Source: Pelodera strongyloides | Lineage: Eukaryota > Nematoda > Chromadorea > Rhabditida > Rhabditidae | Length of the DNA: 64,000 nucleotides | NCBI GenBank assembly: GCA_036852015.1 | Contig: JAANDG010000304.1 | Coordinates: 1 to 64,000, forward strand | Reading direction: 5' to 3' | Part shown: one piece after another, positions 24,101 to 34,983 of the stretch | How the letters are laid out: each line of letters starts with the position of its first letter | Position numbering within the stretch: position 1 is the stretch's first letter | The notes under the pieces: generated by a model | What the model was told of the DNA's origin: nothing | What the model saw: only the letters and a program-made list of their open reading frames with translations | Database searches by the model: none | Translations under genes and position numbers: made by a program

Positions 24101-25615
24101 ATATGTGTTGTTTTTGACTGTGCATGTCTCCATTGTCACTATATTATCCTAAAACATAATTGTAATTGCAATTAATTGCAGGGCAAGAAGCGTAAGGCGG
24201 AGAATCCGGACATTGACGATGAATCGGATGAGGATTCAGATTCAGATGAAGACGACGATATGGAAGGAGGAGAAGAGGATGGAGCAGGATCATTCCATGC
24301 CGTACTATTTTATTATTATTGTTTTACTGGGACATAGACTACTGGTATCTGAGGATTTATTGGAGCTGGAGCTATCAAGTTGTTGAGGTTAAGAATAAGG
24401 TAAAAAAAAACGTCAGATGTCCCACGGAAAGAGTGGAGTGTTTTACACGGGAAGCTAATTCGGGAAGATAATTCAATTTACATTATTCCATTGTGCCCTT
24501 CTAGACACTTCCGGCACAGGGTTTCAAAACCACGTACCATACCGCTTTAAATAAAAATATTGTTTAGGATGAGGAGGAGGATGATGATTGGGATGACGAT
24601 GAAGACATTGGAGAAGATGATGAGGACGATGGCGAAGAAGAAGACGAGGGAGCATTTGGAGGAGGAGCGTCCAGCAAGAACAAGAAGGTGAGAGATCGAA
24701 GGGTGGAGAGGGCTAAAGAAAAAAAACTAAAACTGAATAACAGGCAAAGCAGATTGCTTTTATGTTTTTTTGGGAATGTCTGAAATTCTGTTATGTACAG
24801 GGTTGTTTTCTTTTATGTTCTAACCTTCCCAGGGCTTCTTGCAAGACGACTCCGATTCTGAGGATGAAGACCTTGGTGATGCAGATGCTCTAGTTTCTGC
24901 TGACAGAGTGAGTAGTTCACATTATAACCACAACATTATGAATGAAGCAAGTCAGATAAGGAGATAAGCCGATAAGCCTGACCTTACCAGATTACCAGAT
25001 ATTACTTCTCCTCCATATATTGTCCCGTAGCCCGTAACAAATAGAACGGCGCGACTCATTCCTTTTGTATTAAAGCCATACTACCAGATGAAGGAGGAAG
25101 CTTTCCTAAAATTGGAAACTTCAAAATGGTTATTTCAGTTTGCTGAGATGTTGGAAGACGCGGGCGATGATGACGAGGGAAATAAGAGAAAGAAAGGAAA
25201 GAAAATGATGAGAGGAGGAATGAACAGAGGAGGAAGCAGAGGAAGGGGGATGAGCAGGGGACGCGGAGGAGCAAGGTTTGTAGTTTAGAGTTTTGTACAT
25301 TTATTTAGTTTATATCTTGTAGTCAAGGGTTTGATGCTATTCGAATTCGTCATTATTGTGGGTTATATTTGTGAAAATACAGAGTCACAATGAGACTTGA
25401 GCTCTAGTTTTTTTAAGATTGATCCGCTGGGTATAGTGTAGTTAGTGAACTGAGCGGACATAATTACTATATTGGTTGTCTCATGATTGAGTGTTACTGT
25501 AGACAATTGGGACGTCTGATTCATTGACTTCTGAAAACATTTTCCTTTATCGAACTGATTGTTTCGAGATTTTTTCTAAAATAAACTTTTCAGGATGGGC
25601 GGTAAGCGGCGATAA
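15150..25615 (+). CDS. CEBPZ: CEBPZ / Noc1 (Mak21) ribosome-biogenesis protein
   Basis: Nucleolar HEAT-repeat protein that acts with Noc2 in early 60S subunit assembly. Twenty-nine exons keep phase: 15150-15278, 15531-15635, 15927-16076, 16300-16411, 16538-16641, 16824-16908, 17069-17136, 17345-17470, 17890-17979, 18189-18236, 18506-18603, 19057-19199, 19515-19629, 19915-20014, 20233-20292, 20626-20730, 21187-21288, 21667-21784, 22016-22161, 22507-22623, 22873-22932, 23232-23315, 23587-23647, 23852-23922, 24182-24301, 24568-24687, 24833-24907, 25139-25275, 25594-25615 (956 residues; human ~1050). N-terminal Lys-rich tail, then the Noc1 core with blocks [43 protein letters not shown] and YSGDPLTDF, then [10 protein letters not shown], a strongly acidic stretch, and an unusual C-terminal Arg-Gly-rich tail. 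The ATG lies one base after an acceptor. Exon 25's end (GCC then GTACTA) is the least certain junction. Confidence 0.95.
21888..21995. mobile_element. Family E repeat in CEBPZ intron, inverted relative to FNTB copy
   Basis: Reverse-complement match to 12345-12463, sharing CCGGAGGTGGTTCGT, TTTTAATAAAACACCGTGTT and the end AACCTGTACCCCT. A degenerate fragment (GGAGGTGGTTGG) also lies near 20950 in another CEBPZ intron. Confidence 0.75.
24515..24550. mobile_element. Single right end of a TTAA MITE in CEBPZ intron
   Basis: GGTTTCAAAACCACGTACCATACCGCT followed by TTAA matches the right end of the AGCGG-type elements (compare 37816 and 54271). I see no left end, so this is a truncated copy. It stops 17 bp before the acceptor of exon 26. 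Confidence 0.6.
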
Positions 25616-26347
25616 TCTTCATCTTTCGGTTTGATTTTTATTGCACTTTGTTGTCTTCGAATGTTTAAAGTGTTGTCGTAGCCCGCACAGTCCTATCCTT
25701 TGTTAGTGTGATAGCGCTAACATTGTTTGGATTTTTCTGTCTGTTATAGGGTGTGTAATGGCTTAGTAATTGACGTAGAGACACTTCACTTTGTCAACTT
25801 GTTATTAGGAATTAAAAAGTTTATGTTTGCGTTATTATTGTTTATTTTCAACGTTTGTTTGTTATCACCGATGTGTGGGGTGAATTGTTGATTGTTTTTT
25901 TTTTTATTTTACATTTTTACTTTTACTTTTATGATTTTAGATTGTTGTCTATCTGTATCGTCGTTAATTGTTCTGTTTCGCGCTGGAGCATTGTTATTTC
26001 ACAAAAAGAATTATAAAAATTTATTTGATTCATTGTGAATTCACAAAACCCGAAGGGGAAACCAATATGGGAAAGTGGAATGCAAATTATGAGATCATTT
26101 GGGACTACGGTATTTGGGGGCGGGGCGAAGGCAGTGTACGGTATATTGAGCATGGGATGATAAAAGGGTATCTGGGACACGTAATAGTGAGAAGGCTAGT
26201 TGTAACACACGTTTACCGAAGTTAGGGTGCTGGGCTAGAATCCACGAGAGAGCGAAAAAAGCACTAAACAAGAGTTGTTCGAGGAAAATGAATAGTTTTG
26301 TACAATTGGGACCTTGTTGGTTATAAAAATGAGAAATGTTATTTTCC
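25616..26347. other. Spacer downstream of CEBPZ
   Basis: Contains the CEBPZ 3' untranslated region and AT-rich spacer. No gene is supported. Confidence 0.6.
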
Positions 26348-26520
26348 CTAATTATTCATTCTTGATGCCAGTCGCTCATCTCTAGGTCTTATTTCTTCTA
26401 TGACCTTAGTGTGAATGAGAATGTATACGATGAGAGGGACGAAGTACAGAAGGTTGAATACGGAGAGGATGTTGAAGGGTTCGGGAGCAGCTGCAGACCT
26501 GGGGAACAGGGCAGGTTCCA
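26348..26520 (-). CDS. Orphan C-terminal exon with a membrane segment
   Basis: On the minus strand an acceptor (TATTTTCAG) opens a 57-codon frame ending in TAG. The frame begins EPALFPRSAAAPEP, continues into a ~22-residue hydrophobic helix (NILSVFNLLYFVPLIVYILIH) and ends with a charged tail, VIEEIRPRDERLASRMNN. Helix plus charged tail looks like the C-terminus of a single-pass membrane protein. The exon needs an upstream exon ending in phase 1, which I could not find; the gene may start in the repeat-rich 26.9-31 kb interval. Family not recognised. Other frames of the same exon are also open but less protein-like. Confidence 0.4.
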
Positions 26521-26639
26521 CTGAAAATATAAAGCGGTTTTAACCCAAACATTATGACGTCTATTGATCTATTTAATAGAATACAGGAATTGGACGTCTG
26601 CAATACTGTCATTTTGTTTATACTCCGTGAATGTTTGTT

Positions 26640-26850
26640 AAACGGCGAATAAGCAGGCACCTTGGGCGGCAAACACATCGGGTGGCGCCGCAAATGTGCG
26701 TGGAGCGTGCGAACAAGTAGGAACACCAACATATTTTGTTTGCGCACCAGTGGCCCGCTCCAGGCGCCATCGGCTCACGAATTTCTCTCGCATTGGTCCC
26801 CGCCTCGCGACACTGGTGCGCGGCCCACATCTATCGAAAAAGTTTCCTCA
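26640..26850. repeat. GC-rich dispersed repeat ending AGTTTCCTCAGTG
   Basis: GC-rich block ending AAAAAGTTTCCTCAGTGTG. The same AGTTTCCTCA terminus ends GC-rich blocks at about 7380-7510 (AGTTTCCTCAATACAGTG) and 51520-51645 (AGTTTCCTCAGTGATT), with a weaker match near 52300 (AGTTTCATCAGAG). This suggests a dispersed family with a CACTGAGGAAACT-type end. Confidence 0.5.
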
Positions 26851-28564
26851 GTGTGTGTTCAAATAACTTACCTATGGACTATGGTTACTAATCGACTATA
26901 AGAATTATAATTGTTGGAACACTTATCTCTGTCGCTTTCCTAGTTTCTCGAAGTTGACATATTCTAATTAGGCTAATGATACATGATACTGCTGCAATTT
27001 TGTCGAAGCGTTCGCTTTGAGTTTCCCTTTAAATCACAACTACAACTCACATGTCATCCCTCCAAAATATAGTCGCTGTGCCTGTGCAATAGTAGCAAGA
27101 ACTGCTAAATACGGTACCTTCTCGTCGAATAACATTCGGATTTCTGAAACTGGTGAAATTCAGGAACTGAGGATTTCTGAAGGTGGCGGAATTCAAGAAA
27201 TTCGGGAAATGGAAACTCATGAAAAAATTCTGCTCAGTTGCCATGTGGTGGAACAACGTACTAGGACGAGATTAATAATAAAGAAACATACATTTTATTT
27301 CCGAGCTAATCCGTCTATAAACTGCTTGTGGAACAAGAAAGACATAGCTCATTAATTTGCATCAGATGATTTTCTAGTAACAAAGAGAACGGAGTGAATT
27401 TTCATGTTTTAATAAGTTGTAAAAAGAATTCGAGCCTGATTGTGAATTGTTAGACCGAAATAAGATGAGTATATTCTTGACAACGAAGAACTAAAGGTCG
27501 AAGAAATATTACGGTGATTATATTAATTGTGTATGATTTATTGAATATGTATTAATTAGAAATAAGACAAGAGTTCAAGCAATTGCTCAACGATGCTAAT
27601 TCCTATTTTGCAATAAAAACTGCAGCCATATTTCTGTGGTTGTAGAAAAAATCAACCTGAGTTACCCGAGACAAAGAATAGAGTTGGGGTATCGGTTTCT
27701 GCTTTTTTGTCAAATTTTGTGGTCTGCGGTTGAGAACCGGTTTGCCATCAAACTGGAGCAATTTTTCTCAGTTTGTGTTGCCGTATTAAATGCGCGGGAT
27801 ACGGTGTTGCCCTTGTATTTTTTTCTTAAAATGCGTGCGTTTAACTATTTGATATAGCTCTCTAGACATAGCATAACAGTTCGGCGTCCAAACCGTGGTA
27901 GATCGATGGAGTGGACTAGGTACTCCTGTTAGACAAATGGAGGGCACTATGATATTCAACTGTGATAAAAACAGAGTTCTAAAGACTACGACTACGGTAG
28001 CGAAGACGGGGATAACGTGCCTTATGGTTAGTGCGAGTTGAGCGTATGTATAAGTATATGGAGATTATAGTGAGGTTCCGTGAAATTCTACGATAATGTA
28101 ATGGAAGGGGAACAATAGAACAGAACGAAAGGACGAGGTTCCCGGACCGAAATTGTGGTGTAAAAAGGTAATTCGTGACTGTGTCCTTGTATACTCATGG
28201 TCAATTTGGCATTGTTTGCGAACACAAGGGAAAGAGAAGGAGAGAGAGGGGGAGAGGAGAGAGAGAGAAAGAGACCAGAGAGAGAGAGAGAGAGAGGAGA
28301 AAGTTATGAGAGAGAGAAGAGAGAGAACCAATATTACAGCTCAAATTTCCTCTGCAGTTTTTGGATGAAAAGCCACACAGCATCGTAGCATGATAAAAGT
28401 AATGAAATTACAACAAATATATCCAAAAACAGAATGACAAGCTGAATTTTCGTTAAATTTCAGTGTCATAAAGTCTGATAATGAAGGGTATACGTATATT
28501 AATAAGTAATATCACAGGAGAACGAAACAGTTGCAGAGACCACAGAAAAACCGTCTTTGGCCCG

Positions 28565-28750
28565 TCACCAAATGGTTTTTGCCGAAAAAAATCATCTGGT
28601 GACTGGTTCGTGACTGTTCATGACCATTTGGTGACCAGTTGATGACGGCTTTATATTAAACTTGGCCCCACATGGTCACGAAGATGTCACCGAACGGGCC
28701 AGCCCACGAAAAAACCAGTGAATCGTCACCAAGTGGGTTCTTGGTGACGG
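28565..28750. repeat. Inverted GTCACC/GGTGAC repeat block
   Basis: Several copies of CCGTCACCAAATGG-like sequence and its complement (TTGGTGACGG, GGTCACGAAGATG) within 190 bp. Probably a decayed inverted-repeat element. Confidence 0.55.
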
Positions 28751-29467
28751 TTTAGCAACGATTTAGCAACTAGAAACATGGAAGGGCAAACATGAGAAAC
28801 ACTGTTCGCATCCACATAAATCGTTCGATTACTAAACCAATTTCGATATAAATGGGGGTGAATTTCACCCATAAAAAGCCCAATTTGGAATTGTAAAGAG
28901 ACGAAAATTCAATAAAGCGTTTATTTATGTTTGTATGGTCTGCGTGTGTTGTATATGAGAGACGAGAACACGACCTCGCTCTAACTTTTCTAATAAATGC
29001 ATAGAATATACATTCGAAAGGTAAAGAAAAATATCTGTCATTAAAAGGGATGGTATGAAACTTATATTTTGGTCTTACATTGCTACCAGTTTACGAAGAA
29101 ACGAACTTGCAGAATTCTAAAAGATAATATTAAAGATTACCCTTTTAGATTACTGTAGTTGTAGTTGTGCTCTCAACTGATTCAAACATTTCAAAAACAT
29201 ATGCAGATGCAAAAATTCCATGATTATAAATATATTTACCTAGACAAACCCGCATCTAGATTAGATTTACGAGATGCGCTACTTGAATAAAGTAACAAAA
29301 AATGTGGGAAGGCGAAAAGAAAGTCTGAATTCCAAGGGAAATTCATATTTATTATTTTGGCGTCCCAAAGTTCCGAGAAATGACCGCTCGAGTTCTCGCT
29401 GTACGCTTTTCAGTAAACAGATATTAGGGCAGTTCAAACCAAAGTGGATTGACAAAATATTTACCCA

Positions 29468-29472
29468 CGAGA

Positions 29473-29508
<36 letters not shown>

Positions 29509-29531
29509 AGAGTAGAGAGTAGAGAGTAGAG

Positions 29532-29573
<42 letters not shown>

Positions 29574-29632
29574 AGAGAGAGAGAGAGAGAGAGAGGAGAA
29601 GGGAGAGAGAGAAAATGAAAGAATAGAGGCAA
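29468..29632. repeat. Long GA microsatellite
   Basis: About 165 bp of GAGAGA with periodic GTAGA interruptions. Confidence 0.95.
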
Positions 29633-31071
29633 GAGAGAAGCTTAAACTGGAAAAAGTGTCCACACATGATCTACTTTATTACCGTAATATTTAGTGAGAG
29701 TATTGCGGCTGAAAAACGGTTCAGAATCAATCACGTTTACGGTATTTTTCTGCTTCTGCGCGCGCTCAAATCTGACCCTACGCCTACGACTCGTTGATAC
29801 AATAAACATTTATTACTATTGCTAATTACGGTAGTCCGTGGCGCGGAAGAAAGCAAACTTCCTAAAAATACATCTCGAAGAAAAATGCTCCAACGCCCGA
29901 TAAATGGCGATAAAGCAAAAGGATACGGGCTCTATTACAAAAAGGTAGTTCTTTATATAGAGGTTGACTTTAATCCTTTAATGACGTAGATATAGATACA
30001 AACATTCAAAGTTTTTCTGTACATTTACATGTGACTTGGAAATTTAATAATATTTAGGATTTAGGTTAATACAATTTAATATTTACAATTAGTAATAATT
30101 TAGTGATAAATAAAATAATAGACCAATATTGTTACAATTTACTAATGTATAGAAACATGCTGATTACAGTAAATCATGACCGGCTAGACTGTGTTTTAGA
30201 TAAAAGTTTTGAATAGAATACGAAGAATTCTAGGCGGTACATATTTGTGTTGAAAAGGGGACAATTTTTGTTTACTCGGACCAGACAGAAAGGGCTTTCG
30301 AAATCGAAAACTCGTGTCAAATTTGTACACCAAAAACCTATTTTGAGATTGTCAATAACATTCCGACCGATTAGCTTATGTACTATGGAACCGCAATAAT
30401 TTATTAGTACTAATTAATAAAGAACACAACGATACGAAGAATAAACATAATACAATATTCATTCTACAACTAATACATATTTTACAATACAAATATACAA
30501 TTGTTACCATGAAATCATAATATGAACTTAATGTTTTACGAGAAATAGACACGTAAAAGGTTCAGTTTCATATGTCGGTTCCAATGTTGATGGAGAATTT
30601 CGAACTTAGATTGTGCATACCAATAAACAAGTCGTAGTGGCCGTGCGACACAAAACAGCTGATGTAATACAAACAATTAGAAAAGATAAGACATGTGGTC
30701 AAGAGAGCTAATAAATTAAAAATAAAAAAAAGTTGCAGATGAAGTAACAATACCAGCTTTCTATACTCATGACAACTAAGCTATCTTATTCAAAGGAGAA
30801 GAGTTTGAAATTTTGTTTGTGTGAACACAACGGAGTTCCGTCAAACAAATTGGAATATCTAAAGGGTATAGAAGGGTAGTCTGAGCCTCAATCTGAGCAC
30901 CAAAGTCCATTTATTTTCCTGACTTTTCAGGCGTTTGGCATAAGTAGGCCAACTTTTCGCAACTCTCCATAATGAGCGAAATCGGATCTTATTATGTGTG
31001 AACTTTGGAAGATGCGTTTGCAGACAATTTGGTATAACTTTGAAGTATCGTCATGCGAATATTAGACATTC

Positions 31072-31211
31072 GCGTTTCAGCATATGGGAGTGGAGATGTT
31101 CAACATACGTTTCAATATGTGAGAGTGGAGATGTTCAACATAGGTTTCAATATATAGGAGTGGAGATGTTCAACATACGCTTCGTGTATTAGAATGGAGT
31201 GGAGATGTTCT
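31072..31211. repeat. Tandem repeat, unit about 38 bp, four copies
   Basis: Each unit contains GGAGTGGAGATGTTCAACAT followed by a variable CGTTTCAATAT segment. The last copy is partial. Confidence 0.85.
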
Positions 31212-31455
31212 TCTCTCAACTACAGCAAAAACACAAACGAGTGTGGATACGACTAGTAAGATACGGATCGGTTACGAATAACTCTGGATAAGACGTAAAC
31301 TTTGCATACTAAAGTTGACACAGAACCCATGTCGTGAGCAAGTCTAGTACGCAAGCTCCGTAGCTCAACTGGATTTAAAAGCGAGAAGTGTTCCATACGG
31401 GTTGGAATCCCAATAGCTGCGGAGGTTTTGTGTTCCCGATTACCGTTATGAATTT

Positions 31456-34400
31456 TCAAAAACTTGATGAGAGGGCCTTGTCGCTGACGTTGTGACGAAC
31501 GAGCCTTTCTCTTTTTTCCGTGAACGATTTGGTAGTATTAAGAAAACTCCAACCAGCAAGGATAGCGCCAAATGTGTGGGGGTACCTGTGTAAACGTGTA
31601 AGCTTCTGTGACCTTCTTTTCAATGTTATTAACTCATACAATGTTTATTGACAAGTCAGCTTATTAGTTACAACCAGAAGAAAACACAGAGAGAACATCG
31701 TATAATACAGTCACAAAATAAGTCGACAGTTTTCCAATTCCGACCTGTAGTTTTGTTGAAGACGTTTCAATATATGACGATCGTGGGGACTTAGTGCCAG
31801 ACATCTGAAAATACGAGAAGATTACTACAATACAGCTTAAAAAAGAAAAATATATAAACCTAAAAAACCAACCACAGCGATTGAATCCAAATTTGGCCTT
31901 ATAAAAGTCAACATTCTCTTCGACATTATAAAATTGAGTAAATCAGTCCCTAAGTAAATGCCGGCTACCGTACACTACTACTACAATATATAATGTACCG
32001 TAAGCTGAGTCGTAAAAGAATACCGGATTGTGCGTTGAAGTATTAATGCTACCAAGAAACTGCTGCTACGAAAAAAGTCCCATAAACTCTAGAAACTACC
32101 GTATACTACGAAAGAAAATATTTGGTTTCATTCTTGAAGAAACCCCCTATTCTACGTATTTTCAAAACAGGTCTCACCTTTTAATAGTATCATTCATTTC
32201 GGGGGACATCAGTTGGCACGTTTCAACCGTGATCCCTTTTTCACAGAGCATTGAAAGAAAAGAATCGCATTCTATAGACGCATCGAATGGAAGACTGAAA
32301 TTATTGATTTTTTTAAAGGGACAGGCTCCCCGTGAAAAACATCCCGAATTTGAAAACTAAAAGATTACAAATGAAACTAACCTCCTGGCGATTAAATGAT
32401 AGAAAATGAAGGCCAGGGAATACGTGTCCGCAGCAGGACCCATGTGCTCATTTTTGTGGTATCTGAAATGGTACTTTAGTATTGAATATGATAAAAGTAG
32501 AAATGTAGGACATTACTAGCTCTGAGCTTAGATAGCGACACGAAAAGCTGGTATGCAATTATGCCTATATGCTCACAGTGTATGTGCTGACCACGCACTT
32601 CTAGCGATCACCCATAGTACTGTTAATTAGTAATTAAGCATTTCTCACAAGATTGTATATCACATATCCTCTTTATATTCTATATATATATTTCCAATCG
32701 CATATGTAGATCGATAATCTTGTGAGTTAACTTTTAGCCATATTGCCTCCTTTTCTCCTCCGTTGTAATATATACAAAGAACCCTCCAGCTTCCCTTTGT
32801 AAGTTACCCGCCGTTAGAAAAGGCGAGAGACCACATCTAATGAGAGGGCCAGACTAATCCCTTTCTCCCCTCAAAGGGCATCCCGTGTCTGGCCAATCAG
32901 TTCGTTAGGCATTGGGTAACATGAGGAGTTAAAGCAAACTGCCAGCTCCTTTGGAAAATTTGCATATGATAAGCAAATCCTATGTATCCTATGCTAATTT
33001 TGCGCGATAGCCGTGGACGATATACATATACATTACATTATAATAAGCAGTATGTAAATTAGGTAACGCAGGGGTGCAAAACAGAATGCCCATCTGACAC
33101 GCCCCTTTTGCACAGTACTTAAACCCCCTTCAGGATAGACTTTTATGCACGAATTGCTTCGCTACAAGCAACCTAAGAGCAGTGTGGTAGATCTCTGATC
33201 CCGCGGTACTGCTTCTCAGGTTCGCTTCTTCACTTCCTTCAAGGAAACGGTGTGGTAGATCTCTGATCCCGCGGTACCGATTTCCTCTTCACAACTAGCA
33301 GTGTGGTTGATCCCTGATCCCGCGATACTGCTAGTTTCTCCACTTGTTTTGTGTATTTTGATTGTGTTGAATAAATCTGTTGTATAAACAGGTGTTTATT
33401 GACGCAGTCCATACGCATCACAAGACACCAGGTATTGTCACTAACGGTGTGGTGACAGTACAGTGCATGCGACGGGTTTCGTTCTTCCGAAGTTATCTAC
33501 GCTCTTACTATTGAAAATAGAGTGAACATTTCCTTTTATTGATTCCTAATGACATGTAAGCTATGTATCGAAAAAACCTGCGAAACAATTACAGTATACC
33601 TGTTCAAGGCAATTGCTTCGGGTGCAAAATAGCAAAGATACAGTACGACGTCGTCTGAGAATTCGCCCTCGTGCCCGCCCGGTTGGAAGCCGGAGAGTTT
33701 TACAGTGGTCTGTGAAGAATTGAGCAGGATTCTAAAGCATGTACATTGTATGAGATGTATTATTAGAAACAACACTACGTTTCCCAATAAAACATATTAC
33801 ATACATACGTATTCTTGCTTCCACGCCACGTACCCAAAATAGTAAGCTATTTCGGCCAACAGAAACAAAATGCACTAGTGAGGGAGGAACTTTGGGATAA
33901 ACAACTAAAATTATCTCCAAATGTCCTTTGCCCTCTGTAACTCGAATGCTCAGAACCTCTGCGGAACAAGTCGTGGGTTGAACACTGTACTGAATGCACT
34001 GTACGTGAAAGATATAAAAGATTTCTATAGTGCCTACTTTCTGGGATGAAGACTTCCGTGTGTTATTCCTCGAGAATGTAGGAAAGTGACTGCGCTCCCC
34101 ATTTGTCGACTCCAGTCCAAAGCTTCCAAAGATGTATACGTATTATGGGACAGTGCTAAAAAAGAGTTATCATCTGTTCTGTGGTCAAATAACTCTGAGA
34201 ATGGTCTTGTTAATGGGTCGGGCCCACTCTGATAATCTTATGCATAATTTGTTTGTGCTAGCATAGAATTTCAAAAATTACTGTTACAACTGCTTTCAAA
34301 AACAATTCAGGGACCGAGAAGCCCTCACCGAGCACACAATTATTCATGCTTGGGAAAATATAATGTATGTTTAGAATATTTATATATAAAGCGTAATAAC

Positions 34401-34983
34401 CTACCATCCCAAATAGATCCTCCATCCAACCATTCTGCAAAATAGGCGAGCCGATTTTCCTTTTTCAATTTGCACAATTCGAACACAGTCAGCAAATGTG
34501 GATGTGGATTCTTCTTCAATAATTTGTATTCGTTCCGAAGTTCGGAATTCACGGCTTCACTTCCGAGGGAAAGCTTACAAGCCACTCTGTAATAAGATTT
34601 ATTATATTATTCCAAGGAGTCCCAAAACTATTTTCCTCCGAGAAACTGCAATTCTTCTTCTGAAACTTGTGAGCCTGAGCATGATATGATTTTCTTTTTT
34701 TGGTGTGTTTTCTAAGGAACGGCAATGAATGTATGGAGTACGTTCTGGCAGTGTCGATGTCACCGCTAGCTTGGTACCTTCAAAGGCCTGGCGAAACTAC
34801 CATGAACATGACATAAAAAAAACTGAATAGTTTCCAAAGCAAACAACTACCTAGTATAGTTTCCAAAGCAACAACTACCTACTTTCCATTAGTTGTTTGT
34901 TTGAATGTGCGTACTTGTACACGACTGCTCTCGCAAATCACATCGCCCAAGTGTTTTTCATCAATTTCAAGAATATTTCCCAT
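31456..34983 (-). CDS. Pseudokinase (protein kinase fold, catalytic motifs lost)
   Basis: Minus-strand exons in order: 34983-34915 (start), 34822-34778 (tentative), 34586-34405, 34155-34038, 33731-33600, 32462-32382, 32294-32178, 31804-31745, 31585-31456 (stop). From 34586 on, every junction keeps phase. It starts MGNIL (a possible myristoylation signal), and the ATG is five bases after an acceptor. Kinase landmarks: VACK keeps the beta-3 lysine; FLHSRGITHGSLHPRKILL occupies the catalytic loop, with HGS in place of HRD and R-K in place of the usual K-x-N; VKLSGFQPG has GFQ in place of DFG; FAPEAI keeps APE; AADTYSLAFIFYHLIA keeps the helix-F aspartate; CLALSPHDRHILKRL ends the C-lobe. About 310 residues, little more than the kinase domain. 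Loss of both catalytic Asp residues argues for a scaffold or allosteric role. Kinase family not identified. The junction into the VACK exon and the glycine-loop exon are unresolved. Confidence 0.75.
32929..33023. mobile_element. Half copy of palindromic MITE family B
   Basis: TTAA-AGCAAACTGCC then GCTCCTTTGGAAAATTTGCA and onward matches the left arm of 6404-6574 through the GCGCGATA centre, then stops. It lies in the pseudokinase intron and lacks the right arm. Confidence 0.85.
33178..33335. repeat. Triplicated motif, possibly part of a solo LTR
   Basis: Three copies (about 33178-33216, 33247-33283 and 33298-33335) of a ~37 bp unit AGTGTGGTAGATCTCTGATC followed by CCGCGGTACTGCT, separated by 15-30 bp. 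The flanks (AATAAATCTGTTGTATAAAC near 33370 and TGGTGACAGTACAGTGCATG near 33451) resemble the R-U5 end of an LTR retroelement, but I cannot place both LTR ends. Confidence 0.6.

Larger units (their letters stand above)
26521..31455. other. Repeat-rich stretch without a supported gene
   Basis: Contains GC-rich inverted-repeat sequence at about 26640-26850, GA tracts at 28226-28330 and 29468-29632, GTCACC/GGTGAC inverted blocks at 28565-28750 and a 38 bp tandem repeat at 31072-31211. An acceptor at about 30665 (minus strand) opens a short frame to a stop, but two frames are equally open, so I make no call. Confidence 0.5.

Noticed and set aside
30568..30750. Minus-strand short exon candidate after a TTACATCAG acceptor
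   Set aside because: Two frames are equally open to a stop and no upstream exon keeps phase with either.
31345..31430. tRNA-like boxes (TAGCTCAACTGG and GGTTGGAATCCC)
   Set aside because: The acceptor pairs only at the wrong spacing, the D and anticodon arms do not form, and the B box is imperfect.
31253..31459. Minus-strand open frame downstream of the pseudokinase
   Set aside because: The phase-correct last exon stops at 31456; joining this frame would need a weak acceptor, and no kinase feature continues.
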